Assembly: GCF_015680235.1 (NCBI RefSeq)
Contig: NZ_JADLJL010000002.1
Location: forward strand, 124,001 to 188,000
Source: Pseudomonas guariconensis
Lineage (GTDB): Bacteria > Pseudomonadota > Gammaproteobacteria > Pseudomonadales > Pseudomonadaceae
Direction: 5' to 3'
DNA length: 64,000 bases
Numbering within the stretch: position 1 is the first letter of the stretch; the number at the start of each line of letters is the position of its first letter. A model generated the notes under the pieces. That model was not told the DNA's origin and did no database searches. It was given only the letters and a program-made list of their open reading frames with translations. This document shows positions 53,227 through 62,287 of this stretch, piece by piece. Position numbers and translations under genes: made by a program.

Positions 53227-54009
53227 ATGTCCGTTCCACACTATGTTTCCGGCCACGGCCTGCTGCGCGGCAAATCGGTGCTGATCACCGCCGCCGCCGG
53301 CTCCGGCATCGGCTTCTCTGCGGCGCTGCGTGCGGCCGAGGAGGGCTGTCGGGCCCTGATGATCAGCGACATCCACGAAGGCCGGCTTGGCGAAGCGGTG
53401 GCGCGTATCCGCGAAGCCACCGGCCTGCAAGCCGTGCATGGGCAACTGTGCAACGTCACCGACGAAACCCAGGTGCGTGAGTTGGTCAATGCCGCCGAGC
53501 GCGAGCTGGGCGGTGTCGACGTGCTGATCAACAATGCCGGCCTGGGTGGCTCGCGCGCCCTGGTGGAAATGCCCGACGAAGAATGGCAACGGGTCATCGA
53601 CGTGACCCTCACCGGCACCATGCGCATGACCCGCGCCATGCTCCCGCACATGATCGAACGCCGTGCCGGAGTCATCGTCAACAACGCCTCGGTGCTCGGC
53701 TGGCGCGCGCAGAAGCAGCAAGCCCACTACGCTGCGGCCAAGGCCGGGGTCATGGCCCTGACCCGCTGCGCCGCGGTGGAGGCGGCCGAGCATGGCATCC
53801 GCATCAACGCGGTGAGCCCGAGCATCGCCATGCACGACTTCCTCGCCCGCTCCGCGCCCCAGGCGGTGCTCGACCAGCTGGCCGCCAACGAGGCCTTCGG
53901 CCGCGCTGCCGAAGTCTGGGAGGTGGCCAATGTGATGATGTTCCTGGCCAGCGACTACAGCTCGTACATGACCGGCGAAGTGCTGTCGGTTTCCAGCCAG
54001 AGGGCCTGA
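53227..54009 (+). CDS. ipdF: IpdF-like hydroxy-HIP-CoA dehydrogenase (SDR)
   Basis: This encodes 260 residues. TAAAGSGIGFSAALRA, NNAGLGGSRALVEMPDEEW, VNNASVLGWRAQKQQAHYAA, AVSPSIAMHDFLA and FLASDYSSYMTGEVLSVSSQ match M. tuberculosis IpdF (Rv3559c) nearly motif for motif as I recall it. It oxidises the ring hydroxyl of the HIP-derived CoA ester. It sits directly after fadE30, as expected for consecutive steps. Confidence 0.85.
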   Translation: MSVPHYVSGHGLLRGKSVLITAAAGSGIGFSAALRAAEEGCRALMISDIHEGRLGEAVARIREATGLQAVHGQLCNVTDETQVRELVNAAERELGGVDVLINNAGLGGSRALVEMPDEEWQRVIDVTLTGTMRMTRAMLPHMIERRAGVIVNNASVLGWRAQKQQAHYAAAKAGVMALTRCAAVEAAEHGIRINAVSPSIAMHDFLARSAPQAVLDQLAANEAFGRAAEVWEVANVMMFLASDYSSYMTGEVLSVSSQRA

Positions 54010-54011
54010 GC

Positions 54012-54470
54012 ATGACGCGAATCTTCGAGACGCCCCAGGCGCTGCACGAGGCGGTGGGGCAGGCGTTGGGTCACAGCGACTGGCTGTTGGTGGACCAGGC
54101 GCGCATCGACCTGTTCGCCGAAGCCAGTGGCGACCACCAGTGGATTCACGTCGACCCGCAGCGCGCAGCCCAGGGGCCGTTCGGGGCCTGCATCGCCCAC
54201 GGCTACCTGAGCCTGGCCCTGGTCAACCTGTTCCTGCCGCAGATCATCGAGGTGCGCGGCATCGCCATGGGCGTCAACTACGGCTGCGAACGCGTGCGTT
54301 TCCCCTCGGTGGTACGCGTGGGCTCGCGGGTGCGTGGCAGCGCCATGCTGTTGTCGACCGAGGCGGTCGGCAGCGGGGTGCAGGCAGTGATCCGCGTCAG
54401 CGTCGAGATCGAAGGCCAGGAACGCCCTGGCTGTGTGGTCGACACCATCAGCCGTTACTACCCGGCGTAA
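54012..54470 (+). CDS. MaoC-like (R)-specific enoyl-CoA hydratase
   Basis: This encodes 152 residues. The hot-dog-fold hydratase motif is complete: [37 protein letters not shown], with the Asp/His catalytic pair (about Asp43 and His48). It resembles the mycobacterial HtdZ type. It should hydrate the enoyl-CoA made by FadE30 or a side-chain intermediate. It starts two bases after ipdF. Confidence 0.8.
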   Translation: MTRIFETPQALHEAVGQALGHSDWLLVDQARIDLFAEASGDHQWIHVDPQRAAQGPFGACIAHGYLSLALVNLFLPQIIEVRGIAMGVNYGCERVRFPSVVRVGSRVRGSAMLLSTEAVGSGVQAVIRVSVEIEGQERPGCVVDTISRYYPA

Positions 54471-54489
54471 GCCGTCCAAGGAGTTGAGC

Positions 54490-55692
54490 ATGAACGAAGC
54501 AGTGATCGTGTCCACGGCGCGCACGCCGATCGGCAAGGCCTTCCGTGGCGCCTTCAACGACACCGAGGCGCCGACCCTGGGTGGCCATGTGGTGGCCGAG
54601 GCGGTGCGCCGCGCTGGCATCGCGCCGGAGGAAGTGGACGATGTGATCATCGGCGCCGCCGCCCAGCAGGGCACCCAGGCCTACAACCTCGGGCGCCTCT
54701 GTGCCACCGCCGCCGGCTTGCCTGCCCAAGTGTCCGGCATGGCCGTGGAGCGCCAGTGCGCCTCGGGCCTGATGAGCATCGCCATCGCCGCCAAGGGCAT
54801 CCTCTGCAACGAGCTCGACATTGCCGTGGCCGGTGGCCTGGAGTCGATCTCGCTGGTGCAGAACAAGCACAAGAATACCTACCGCAACCAGTCCGCGCGG
54901 GTGCTCGAACGTGACCCCACGGCCTATATCCCGATGATCGAGACCGCCGAGATCGTCGCCCAGCGCTATGGCATCAGCCGCCAGGAGCAGGACGCCTACA
55001 GCCTGCAGAGCCAGGTGCGCACGGCTCGCGCCCAGCAGGCCGGGCTATTCGACCTGGAACTGGCGCCACTGACCACGCACAAGTTGCTGGTGGACAAGGC
55101 CACTGGCCAGAGCCGCCATGAAGCCGTGACCCTGCGCCAGGACGAATGCAACCGCGCCGATACCAGTGCTGCCAGCCTGGCGGCCCTGGAGCCGGTGTGG
55201 GCGGGCGGCCAGTGGACCGGGGCTGGGCAATTCATCACCGCCGGCAACGCCTCGCAACTGTCCGATGGCGCCTCGGCTTCGGTGCTGATGAGCGCCCGCC
55301 TGGCCGAGCAGCGTGGCCTGCAACCGCTGGGCATCTACCGTGGATTGGCGGTGGCCGGCTGCAATGCCGACGAGATGGGCATCGGGCCAGTGTATGCGAT
55401 CCCAAAGCTGCTCAAGCGCCATGGCCTGAAGGTCGATGACATCGGTCTGTGGGAACTCAACGAGGCATTCGCCTGCCAGGTGCTGTACTGCCGCGACACC
55501 TTGGGTATCGACAACGAACGCCTCAACGTCAACGGCGGCGCCATCGCCATCGGCCACCCGTTTGGCATGTCGGGGGCGCGGATGGTCGGGCATGCGCTGA
55601 TCGAGGGCAAGCGCCGGGGCGTGCGTCATGTGGTGGTGAGCATGTGCATCGGTGGCGGCATGGGCGCCGCAGCGCTGTTCGAGGTGGCCTGA
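54490..55692 (+). CDS. Thiolase (acetyl-CoA acyltransferase)
   Basis: This encodes 400 residues with [15 protein letters not shown] (nucleophilic Cys near 90), [36 protein letters not shown] and [14 protein letters not shown]. It is a second thiolase, different from FadA6. It may remove the two-carbon unit from the HIP propanoyl chain or from a steroid side chain, like FadA5. It lies between the MaoC hydratase and the isomerase in the same operon. Confidence 0.82.
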   Translation: MNEAVIVSTARTPIGKAFRGAFNDTEAPTLGGHVVAEAVRRAGIAPEEVDDVIIGAAAQQGTQAYNLGRLCATAAGLPAQVSGMAVERQCASGLMSIAIAAKGILCNELDIAVAGGLESISLVQNKHKNTYRNQSARVLERDPTAYIPMIETAEIVAQRYGISRQEQDAYSLQSQVRTARAQQAGLFDLELAPLTTHKLLVDKATGQSRHEAVTLRQDECNRADTSAASLAALEPVWAGGQWTGAGQFITAGNASQLSDGASASVLMSARLAEQRGLQPLGIYRGLAVAGCNADEMGIGPVYAIPKLLKRHGLKVDDIGLWELNEAFACQVLYCRDTLGIDNERLNVNGGAIAIGHPFGMSGARMVGHALIEGKRRGVRHVVVSMCIGGGMGAAALFEVA

Positions 55693-55693
55693 T

Positions 55694-56080
55694 ATGGGGT
55701 TGCCTACGCCACAGCAGGTGCAAGCCATCATGCAGCGCTATGTCGAACTGGTGGATGCCGGGGATATCGATGGCATCCTGCGGCTGTATGCCGAGGACGC
55801 CGTCGTCGAAGACCCGGTCGGCCAGGCGCCGTTGCAGGGCCTTGACCGGATCGCCGAGTTCTACCGCCAGGGTTTGGGGCACATGAAGGTATCCGCGCGC
55901 CTCACTGGCCCTGTACGGGCCACCCACAACGGCTGCGGCGCCATGCCGTTTCGTGTCGATATGCAGTGGGACGGGCGGGACTGCTCATTGGATGTGATCG
56001 ATGTGATGACATTCGATGGGCGCGGGCTCATCAGTAGCATGAAGGCATACTGGAGCGAGGCGAACCTAGTGCAGTATTGA
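55694..56080 (+). CDS. ksi: Steroid Delta5-isomerase (3-ketosteroid isomerase)
   Basis: This encodes 128 residues. Tyr16, Asp40 and Asp103, the catalytic triad of P. putida ketosteroid isomerase, are at exactly the same numbers here, in QRYVELVDAGDI, VEDPVGQ and LDVIDVM. GPVRATHNGCGAMPFRV and QAYWSE-like (KAYWSEANL) also match the P. putida enzyme. It moves the double bond of Delta5-3-ketosteroids to Delta4. The start is two bases after the thiolase stop. This is strong independent evidence that the cluster handles steroids. Confidence 0.93.
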   Translation: MGLPTPQQVQAIMQRYVELVDAGDIDGILRLYAEDAVVEDPVGQAPLQGLDRIAEFYRQGLGHMKVSARLTGPVRATHNGCGAMPFRVDMQWDGRDCSLDVIDVMTFDGRGLISSMKAYWSEANLVQY

Positions 56081-56117
56081 CTGCGCCAGGTATCGCATCG
56101 GTGATGTTTGTCCGCTG

Positions 56118-56144
56118 GCACCGGCCAATGGGGATGGCCGGTGC
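56118..56144. terminator. Hairpin between convergent genes
   Basis: Perfect ten-base arms GCACCGGCCA / TGGCCGGTGC with a seven-base loop lie between the ksi stop and the end of the opposing unknown gene. No T-run follows, so termination strength is uncertain. Confidence 0.5.
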
Positions 56145-56155
56145 GGCGGGCTGGT

Positions 56156-57220
56156 TTACAGTTTTATGATCTTCAAGGCTCGCCGCGGTTGCGAATCGTA
56201 CTTGCCATGATAGCGGAACCTGATGGGGTGGACATTGCCATGAATGTCGGTGATATCACCGTCGAATGACAATGTATCCTCGGCCCGTTGATCGCCCTGG
56301 AAAAATACCAGGTGGGAAGGAATCAGCCGCATGAGAACGACCACTTCATCTGGGCGAGGTTGGGGTATTGCATCCGCAGGCATGAGCCAGTCCAAGGTCG
56401 GCCAGCTGTCCCAAGGCGAGTTCGCAGTCGTCAGGGTATCAGGCAGCCTGAACTTGTATTTATTGATCATGCTTTCACCGGCATGGCCTGCTACGCAAAA
56501 GGAGAGTTCGGTACTCCATTCATCTCCTCTGTCCCACCAGATCCCTGGCATGTATATGTATTTCAGCGCCAGTTTTTGGCCTCGGTAGCTGGCACGGATA
56601 TAGTTGTTATAGGCGCGGCTCCAGTTATTGCCGCTACCTGATTGATACACCAGCTGCTCATCGATTTCGAAGGAGACCTGGTATTTCGAGAGGGTTCTTG
56701 GTCGTAAGCGTATCCGTCCTGGCAAGGATTCGTGGTGTGTGGAAAGCGTGTCGCTGAACAGGACCGCGAAGGTTCTGGTTTGCGCGTCATTGGTGGCGAC
56801 CCAGATTCGAATCGTGTCGCTGGCCGTTGTAGCCTTACTGACGACGCTGTTTTCTTCGTGGACGAAAGGAGCGGTTTGGTCGATGACACTTTCGTCATAA
56901 ACATACTCGCCGGCATTATGGTAGGTGCTCCAACCAGACAGCGCCTGGTACGGCACATCGTGAGGAACCGGTGTGCCGACAGGATTACCGCTTGAGTCCA
57001 CCTCTACCAGGCGCATGGACGCAAGGTCGTCGGTACTCAACGGGACTTTTCGGCCCAGGTGATCTCGGGCGAGCACTTCGATGGTCAGTGGGATCCGTTG
57101 GCGTGCATTATTGAAAAGTGAATGCGTGGCGCCCAACTTCGTGGGGGTGTGATAAACACGAAAGATCTGGAAATAGGCAATGTCAGGCGCAGTGTGTGCG
57201 GCTGGGGTTTCAACAGTCAT
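56156..57220 (-). CDS. Uncharacterised protein of 354 residues inside the cluster
   Basis: The ATG at 57220 (MTVETPAAHTAPDIAYF) is preferred over longer frames that run into the upstream SDR in a different frame. The protein is beta-rich, with many Trp and Tyr (ALKYIYMPGIWWDRGDEWS) and no signal peptide or membrane segment. Base composition is lower in GC than its neighbours, suggesting a later insertion. I do not recognise the family. It follows the SDR at 57292 by 71 bases on the same strand and may be cotranscribed. Confidence 0.6.
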   Translation of the reverse strand: MTVETPAAHTAPDIAYFQIFRVYHTPTKLGATHSLFNNARQRIPLTIEVLARDHLGRKVPLSTDDLASMRLVEVDSSGNPVGTPVPHDVPYQALSGWSTYHNAGEYVYDESVIDQTAPFVHEENSVVSKATTASDTIRIWVATNDAQTRTFAVLFSDTLSTHHESLPGRIRLRPRTLSKYQVSFEIDEQLVYQSGSGNNWSRAYNNYIRASYRGQKLALKYIYMPGIWWDRGDEWSTELSFCVAGHAGESMINKYKFRLPDTLTTANSPWDSWPTLDWLMPADAIPQPRPDEVVVLMRLIPSHLVFFQGDQRAEDTLSFDGDITDIHGNVHPIRFRYHGKYDSQPRRALKIIKL

Positions 57221-57291
57221 GGCATGTCCTTGAGTGGTCTTGCGGAGCCTTGACTGTGCGGTCTTTCCCAATCGCGGATAACTCGGTTTTC

Positions 57292-58092
57292 TTATAGGTT
57301 CTCCGGGTTGCGGGTACCCTGTTGTTCTCTTGCCGCGTCGAGAAAGGCTGGTCGTTCGCCGCCACCGTGCACCGCCAGGTCGGCACCACTGACGTAGCGG
57401 GCCAGGGGGGATGCGAGGTACAGGCAGGTGTCGCCGATATCGTCCGGCTCGGCCAGGCGGCCCAGGGGGATGGTGGCAGCGACCTCGGCCAGTTGCTCGG
57501 CATCGCCATAATGCAGTTGGGCCTGTTCGGTGAGGATCAGCCCGGCGGTGACCGCATTGACTCGCACCTTGGGCGCCCATTCCACGGCCAGCGAGCGGGT
57601 CAGGTTGAGCAGGCCGGCCTTGGCCGCGCCATAGGCGGCGGTGCCGGGGGAGGGGCGGGTGGCGCTGACGCTGCAGATGTTGATGATGCTGCCGCCCTCG
57701 GCCTGTTTCTGCATCACCCGGTTGGCCAACTGACACAGGTTGAGCGGCGCCAGCAGATTCAGCCGCACGATCGATTCGCTGAAGCGCGGCGAGGCGCTGG
57801 CGGCTTCGGCGAACGGTGCGCCACCGGCATTGTTGACCAGCACATCGAGGCGGCCGAAGTACTTCAAGATGCCGCCTATCAGTTGCTCCAACTGCTCCAG
57901 GTCACGCACGTCGCACTGCATGAACACGGCCTGGCGACCGCCTCCGCTGGGCAGGCGCTCCGGTGCCTGGCGGCCACAGATGATCACCTGCGCGCCACTG
58001 TCCAGAAAACGCCGGGTAATGCCACGGCCCACGCCCTTGGCACCGCCGGTGACCAGGACGACCTTGCCGCGAAAATCCAATGGGTCTTGCAT
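57292..58092 (-). CDS. Short-chain dehydrogenase
   Basis: This encodes 266 residues. TGGAKGVGRGITRRF, NNAGGAPF, INICSVSATRPSPG, YGAAKAG and VSGADLAVHGGGERP are classical SDR features. It is divergent from hsaD with two operator-like sites between. It resembles the SDR Rv3549c of the mycobacterial HIP cluster in type, but this is not certain. The C-terminal tail (DAAREQQGTRNPENL) is longer than usual. Confidence 0.78.
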   Translation of the reverse strand: MQDPLDFRGKVVLVTGGAKGVGRGITRRFLDSGAQVIICGRQAPERLPSGGGRQAVFMQCDVRDLEQLEQLIGGILKYFGRLDVLVNNAGGAPFAEAASASPRFSESIVRLNLLAPLNLCQLANRVMQKQAEGGSIINICSVSATRPSPGTAAYGAAKAGLLNLTRSLAVEWAPKVRVNAVTAGLILTEQAQLHYGDAEQLAEVAATIPLGRLAEPDDIGDTCLYLASPLARYVSGADLAVHGGGERPAFLDAAREQQGTRNPENL

Positions 58093-58154
58093 GGGGATGC
58101 CTTTCGTTCGTCAGGAGAATCCCTCGATGCTAGGCGCCCGCTGCCGTCGGGCCT

Positions 58155-58170
58155 ACGTCCAAAGGGACTA
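58155..58170. promoter_or_regulatory. Candidate operator facing the SDR at 57292
   Basis: ACGTCC-AAAG-GGACTA matches the palindrome with one mismatch, 63 bases upstream of the SDR start. Confidence 0.6.
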
Positions 58171-58179
58171 GGGGTGTTG

Positions 58180-58195
58180 TAGTCCTGTCGGACGA
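58180..58195. promoter_or_regulatory. Candidate operator of the hsaDEGF operon
   Basis: TAGTCC-TGTC-GGACGA is a perfect match, 60 bases before the hsaD start. Confidence 0.75.
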
Positions 58196-58255
58196 TGCCG
58201 TCTGCCCTGGCGGCTCTGAATAATCCCGGTACAACAACAAGCCGGGAGGTTCCCC

Positions 58256-59083
58256 ATGGGCGCAGCAGCGCAAGGGCACAAGGTCAGGTTGCCGGGTGGC
58301 CTGCAATTGCACTATCAGGATGTCGGCTCGGGCGAGGCGGTGGTGTTCATCCATGGCAGCGGTCCGGGCGCCAGCGGGCACAGCAACTTCAAGCACAACT
58401 ACCCGGTGTTCGCCGAGGCTGGCTACCGCGCCATCGTGCCCGACCTGCCGGGCTACGGCGCCTCGGACAAACCTGAAACCGCCTACACCCTGGATTTCTT
58501 CGTCGAGGCCTTGCTGGGCCTGCTCGATGCCCTGGATATCCAGCGTTGCACGCTGGTCGGCAACTCCCTGGGCGGTGCCATCGCCATTGCCATCGCCCTG
58601 CGCCAGCCGCGGCGGGTGACGCGCCTGGTGCTGATGGCCCCGGGCGGCCTGATGGACAAGGCGCAGTACTACCTGCAGATGGAAGGCATCCAGCGCATGG
58701 CCGCCGCGTTCGCCAGCGGCGAGCTGCGTGACGCTGCCGGTATGAAACGCCTGCTCGGCTTGCAACTGTTCGACCCCTCGCTGATCGACGACGACACCGT
58801 GGCCGAGCGGGTCGCGGTGGTGGCGCAGCAGCCACCGTGCGTGCTCTCCACCATGGAAGTGCCGAACATGGCCGAGCGCCTGCCGGAACTGGCCTGCCCG
58901 ATCCTGGGCTTCTGGGGCATCAACGACAAGTTCTGCCCCGTTTCCGGTGTCGACACCTTGATGCAGGCTTGCCGACACATCCGCTTCGTACTGCTCAGCG
59001 AATGCGGCCATTGGGTGATGGTCGAGCATCGGGACCTGTTCAACCGTGACTGCCTGGCATTTTTGAAGGAGGGCCGCCCATGA
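58256..59083 (+). CDS. hsaD: HsaD-like meta-cleavage product hydrolase
   Basis: This encodes 275 residues of the alpha/beta-hydrolase fold. The GSGPGASG oxyanion loop, nucleophile Ser104 in GNSLGG, Asp224 in FWGINDKFCP and His252 in ECGHWVM make the complete triad of C-C bond hydrolases. It hydrolyses 4,9-DSHA from HsaC into 2-hydroxyhexa-2,4-dienoate and HIP. C. testosteroni name: tesD. GGGAGG precedes the start; it overlaps hsaE by 4 bases. Confidence 0.87.
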   Translation: MGAAAQGHKVRLPGGLQLHYQDVGSGEAVVFIHGSGPGASGHSNFKHNYPVFAEAGYRAIVPDLPGYGASDKPETAYTLDFFVEALLGLLDALDIQRCTLVGNSLGGAIAIAIALRQPRRVTRLVLMAPGGLMDKAQYYLQMEGIQRMAAAFASGELRDAAGMKRLLGLQLFDPSLIDDDTVAERVAVVAQQPPCVLSTMEVPNMAERLPELACPILGFWGINDKFCPVSGVDTLMQACRHIRFVLLSECGHWVMVEHRDLFNRDCLAFLKEGRP

Positions 59084-59871
59084 GCGCGCAACTGCGTCGC
59101 CAGCACGGCGACGAACTGTACCAGGCCCTGTGCGATGGCCAGACCTTGGCGCCGCTGACCGAGCGCTGGCCACAGATCAGCATCGAGGATGCCTACCACA
59201 TCTCGTTGCATTGCATCGAGCGGCGGGTGGCGGCCGGCGATCGTATCGTCGGCAAGAAGATCGGCGTTACCTCGGCAGCCGTGCAACGCATGCTCGATGT
59301 GCACCAGCCGGACTTTGGCTTCATCACCCGTGCCATGGCTTTCGACAACGGCGCCGACATCTCGCTGGCCGAGAACCGCCTGATCCAGCCACGTGCCGAG
59401 GGCGAGATCGCCTTCGTGCTCAAGCATGACCTGGCCGGCCCGGGCGTCACCGAGGCCGATGTGCTGGCGGCGACCGACTACATCACGCCGTGCTTCGAGA
59501 TCGTCGATTCGCGCATCCATGACTGGCGCATTCGTATCCAGGACACCGTCGCCGACAACGCGTCCTGTGGCGTGTTCGTGCTCGGCCAGGAGCGGGTCGA
59601 CCCACGCCAGCTGGACCTGCCGGCGCTGCACATGCGCGTGTTCAAGAACGATGAACCGCTGAGCGAAGGGTTGGGCTCGGCGGTGCAGGGCAACCCGTTG
59701 ACCGCGGTCGCCTGGCTGGCCAACACCCTCGGCGCCTTCGGCATCCCCTTCAAGGCCGGCGAGGTGATTCTCTCCGGTTCGCTGGTGCCGCTGGAGCCGG
59801 TGCGGGCAGGCGACCGCTTTTCCCTGACCATCGACGGCCTGGGCAGTGCCCAGGTGTCCTTCCGAGCCTGA
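59080..59871 (+). CDS. hsaE: HsaE-like 2-hydroxydienoate hydratase
   Basis: This encodes 263 residues. [36 protein letters not shown] (metal-binding Glu pair) and [18 protein letters not shown] are typical of 2-keto-4-pentenoate hydratases. It hydrates the dienoate released by HsaD to a 4-hydroxy-2-oxoacid. C. testosteroni name: tesE. It is coupled to hsaD by overlap. Confidence 0.87.
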   Translation: MSAQLRRQHGDELYQALCDGQTLAPLTERWPQISIEDAYHISLHCIERRVAAGDRIVGKKIGVTSAAVQRMLDVHQPDFGFITRAMAFDNGADISLAENRLIQPRAEGEIAFVLKHDLAGPGVTEADVLAATDYITPCFEIVDSRIHDWRIRIQDTVADNASCGVFVLGQERVDPRQLDLPALHMRVFKNDEPLSEGLGSAVQGNPLTAVAWLANTLGAFGIPFKAGEVILSGSLVPLEPVRAGDRFSLTIDGLGSAQVSFRA

Positions 59872-59887
59872 TCGAGGAGCAAGGCCC

Positions 59888-60796
59888 ATGAGCCAAAAAC
59901 TGAAAGCGGCCATTATCGGCCCGGGGAACATCGGTACCGACCTGCTGATGAAAATGTGCCGCTCGGCGTGGATAGAGCCGGTCTGGATGGTGGGTGTGGA
60001 CCCTGAGTCCGAGGGCCTGAAGCGGGCCCGGGCAATGGGCGTGAAGACCACCGCCGAGGGCCTCGACGGCCTGCTGCCCCATGTGTTGGACGATGACATC
60101 CGCATCGCCTTCGACGCCACCTCCGCCTACGTGCATGCGCACAACAGCCGCAAGCTCAACGAGCTGGGCGTGATCATGGTCGACCTGACCCCGGCGGCCA
60201 TCGGGCCGTTCTGCGTGCCGCCGGTCAACCTCAAGGAACATGCCGCCAAGCTCGCGATGAACGTCAACATGGTCACCTGCGGCGGCCAGGCGACCATCCC
60301 CATGGTCGCGGCGGTATCGCGTGTGCAGCCAGTGGCCTATGGCGAGATCGTCGCCACCGTGTCGTCGAGTTCCGTAGGCCCCGGCACGCGGCAGAACATC
60401 GACGAGTTCACCCGCACCACCGCAGGTGCCGTGGAAAGCATCGGGGGCGCCCGTCGCGGCAAGGCGATCATCGTCATCAACCCAGCCGAGCCGCCATTGA
60501 TGATGCGTGACACCATCCACTGCCTGACCGACGACACCCCCGACCAGGACGCCATCCGCGCCTCGGTGCTGGACATGGTCAAGGAAGTGCAGCGCTACGT
60601 GCCCGGCTACACGCTGGTCAACGGCCCGGTGTTCGACGGCAACAAGGTGTCGATCTTCATCGAAGTGCAAGGGCTGGGCGACTTCCTGCCCAAGTCGGCC
60701 GGCAACCTGGACATCATGACCGCTGCCGGCCTGCGCACCGCCGAGATGTTCGCCGAAGAAGCCCACAAGGGCACCCTGCAATTGCCGGCCCGCTGA
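59888..60796 (+). CDS. hsaG: HsaG-like acylating aldehyde dehydrogenase
   Basis: The ATG at 59888 gives 302 residues. [14 protein letters not shown] is the NAD-binding motif and Cys131 ([12 protein letters not shown]) the catalytic thiol. It converts propanal or acetaldehyde, channelled from HsaF, to the acyl-CoA. C. testosteroni name: tesF. GAGGAGCAAGG precedes the start. Confidence 0.9.
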   Translation: MSQKLKAAIIGPGNIGTDLLMKMCRSAWIEPVWMVGVDPESEGLKRARAMGVKTTAEGLDGLLPHVLDDDIRIAFDATSAYVHAHNSRKLNELGVIMVDLTPAAIGPFCVPPVNLKEHAAKLAMNVNMVTCGGQATIPMVAAVSRVQPVAYGEIVATVSSSSVGPGTRQNIDEFTRTTAGAVESIGGARRGKAIIVINPAEPPLMMRDTIHCLTDDTPDQDAIRASVLDMVKEVQRYVPGYTLVNGPVFDGNKVSIFIEVQGLGDFLPKSAGNLDIMTAAGLRTAEMFAEEAHKGTLQLPAR

Positions 60797-60807
60797 GGAG
60801 AGTGGTG

Positions 60808-61836
60808 ATGAATTTTCAAGGTAAGAATGTGCTGCTGCACGACATGAGCCTGCGCGACGGCATGCACGCCAAGCGTCACCAGATCAGCCTGCAGCAGATG
60901 GTGGACGTGGCCACCGGGTTGGACGCCGCGGGCGTGCCGCTGATCGAGATCACCCACGGCGACGGCCTGGGTGGCGCCTCGCTGAACTATGGCTTCCCCG
61001 CCCACAGCGACGAGGCGTATTTCAGCGCGGTGATTCCCAAGCTCAAGCAAGCCAAGGTTTCGGCGCTGCTGCTGCCGGGCATCGGAACCCTCGACCATCT
61101 GAAGATGGCCCACGAGCATGGCGTCTCGACCATTCGCGTCGCGACCCACTGCACCGAGGCCGACGTGTCCGGCCAGCACATCGGCATGGCCGCCAAGATG
61201 GGCCTGGATACCGTGGGCTTCCTGATGATGGCGCACATGGTCAGCGCCGAAAAGCTGCTGGAGCAGGCGCGCCTGATGCAAAGCTATGGCGCCAACTGCA
61301 TCTATTGCACCGACTCGGCCGGCTATATGCTGCCCGACGAAGTGAGCGAGAAGATCGCCGTGCTGCGCAATGGCCTGGAGACAGGCACCGAGGTCGGTTT
61401 CCATGGCCATCACAACCTGGGCATGGCGATCGCCAACTCCCTGGCCGCTATCGATGCCGGCGCGGTGCGTATCGACGGTTCGGTGGCTGGGCTCGGTGCC
61501 GGCGCCGGTAATACGCCGTTGGAAGTGTTCGTCGCCGTGCTCAAGCGCATGGGCGTGGAGAGTGGCGTAGACCTGTACCGCATCATGGACGTGGCCGAGG
61601 ACCTGGTGGTGCCGATGATGGACCAGCCGATCCGCCTGGACCGCGATGCCCTGACCCTGGGTTACGCCGGGGTATACAGCTCGTTCCTGCTGTTCGCCAA
61701 ACGTGCCGAGGCCAAGTACGGCATCCCGGCCCGTGACCTGCTGGTGGAGCTGGGCCGTCGCGGTACGGTCGGCGGGCAGGAGGACATGATCGAAGACCTG
61801 GCCCTGACCTTGTCCCGCGATCAAGGGCGACGGTGA
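60808..61836 (+). CDS. hsaF: HsaF-like 4-hydroxy-2-oxoacid aldolase
   Basis: I chose the ATG at 60808, seven bases after GAGGAG, over two GTG codons upstream. The 342 residues have [15 protein letters not shown] with Arg16, Asp17 and His20 of the active site and the metal-binding [11 protein letters not shown]. It cleaves the 4-hydroxy-2-oxoacid to pyruvate and an aldehyde passed to HsaG. C. testosteroni name: tesG. The last codons (SRDQGRR) are encoded by a REP element that runs through the stop. Confidence 0.9.
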   Translation: MNFQGKNVLLHDMSLRDGMHAKRHQISLQQMVDVATGLDAAGVPLIEITHGDGLGGASLNYGFPAHSDEAYFSAVIPKLKQAKVSALLLPGIGTLDHLKMAHEHGVSTIRVATHCTEADVSGQHIGMAAKMGLDTVGFLMMAHMVSAEKLLEQARLMQSYGANCIYCTDSAGYMLPDEVSEKIAVLRNGLETGTEVGFHGHHNLGMAIANSLAAIDAGAVRIDGSVAGLGAGAGNTPLEVFVAVLKRMGVESGVDLYRIMDVAEDLVVPMMDQPIRLDRDALTLGYAGVYSSFLLFAKRAEAKYGIPARDLLVELGRRGTVGGQEDMIEDLALTLSRDQGRR

Positions 61837-62012
61837 TATCGGGTCCGACCCAATCGCGGGACAAGCCCGCTTGTATGGTGATACTTGAAGGGGTGGTGGG
61901 CGCCGGCTTGCCCACAACCATAGAATCTCCCACAAGGACAGCGTTATTTCAGGATTGCGGTAATCCTGAGCGGGCTTGTCCCGCGATTGGGTCGGGCCCG
62001 ATATCACCGTCG
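61828..62012. repeat. Large inverted REP doublet overlapping the end of hsaF
   Basis: Two 44-base inverted arms (61828-61871 and 61969-62012) share all but one position. Each holds GATATCGGG-CCGACCCAATCG type sequence and the GCGGGACAAGCCCGCT core. The left arm covers the hsaF stop. A small hairpin AGGATT/AATCCT at 61951-61967 lies between. The remaining bases 62013-62287 hold no gene that I can see. Confidence 0.8.
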
Positions 62013-62287
62013 GCTGGCAAGGGCTTCGCCCTTGTTCGCGGGGGCGCAACGACCAGAGCGGCGCTGCGCTCCATCGGCGTTAGCAGGATATGTGCCGCAC
62101 CCTGACGTGGAGCAACAAAGTGTTACGAGATCAACCCCTGCGACAACAAGACGCAGCCCGGAATTCAATGGCTTGCGCGGGGTTGGACCTCTGTCGGCTG
62201 GATGCCCGGGGGGTGTCATGCCAAAATGCCCCGGTTTTCAGCTGGCCCATCCCAGGGGCCGGCACCTTCCCTGTAAAGGATGGTTCC

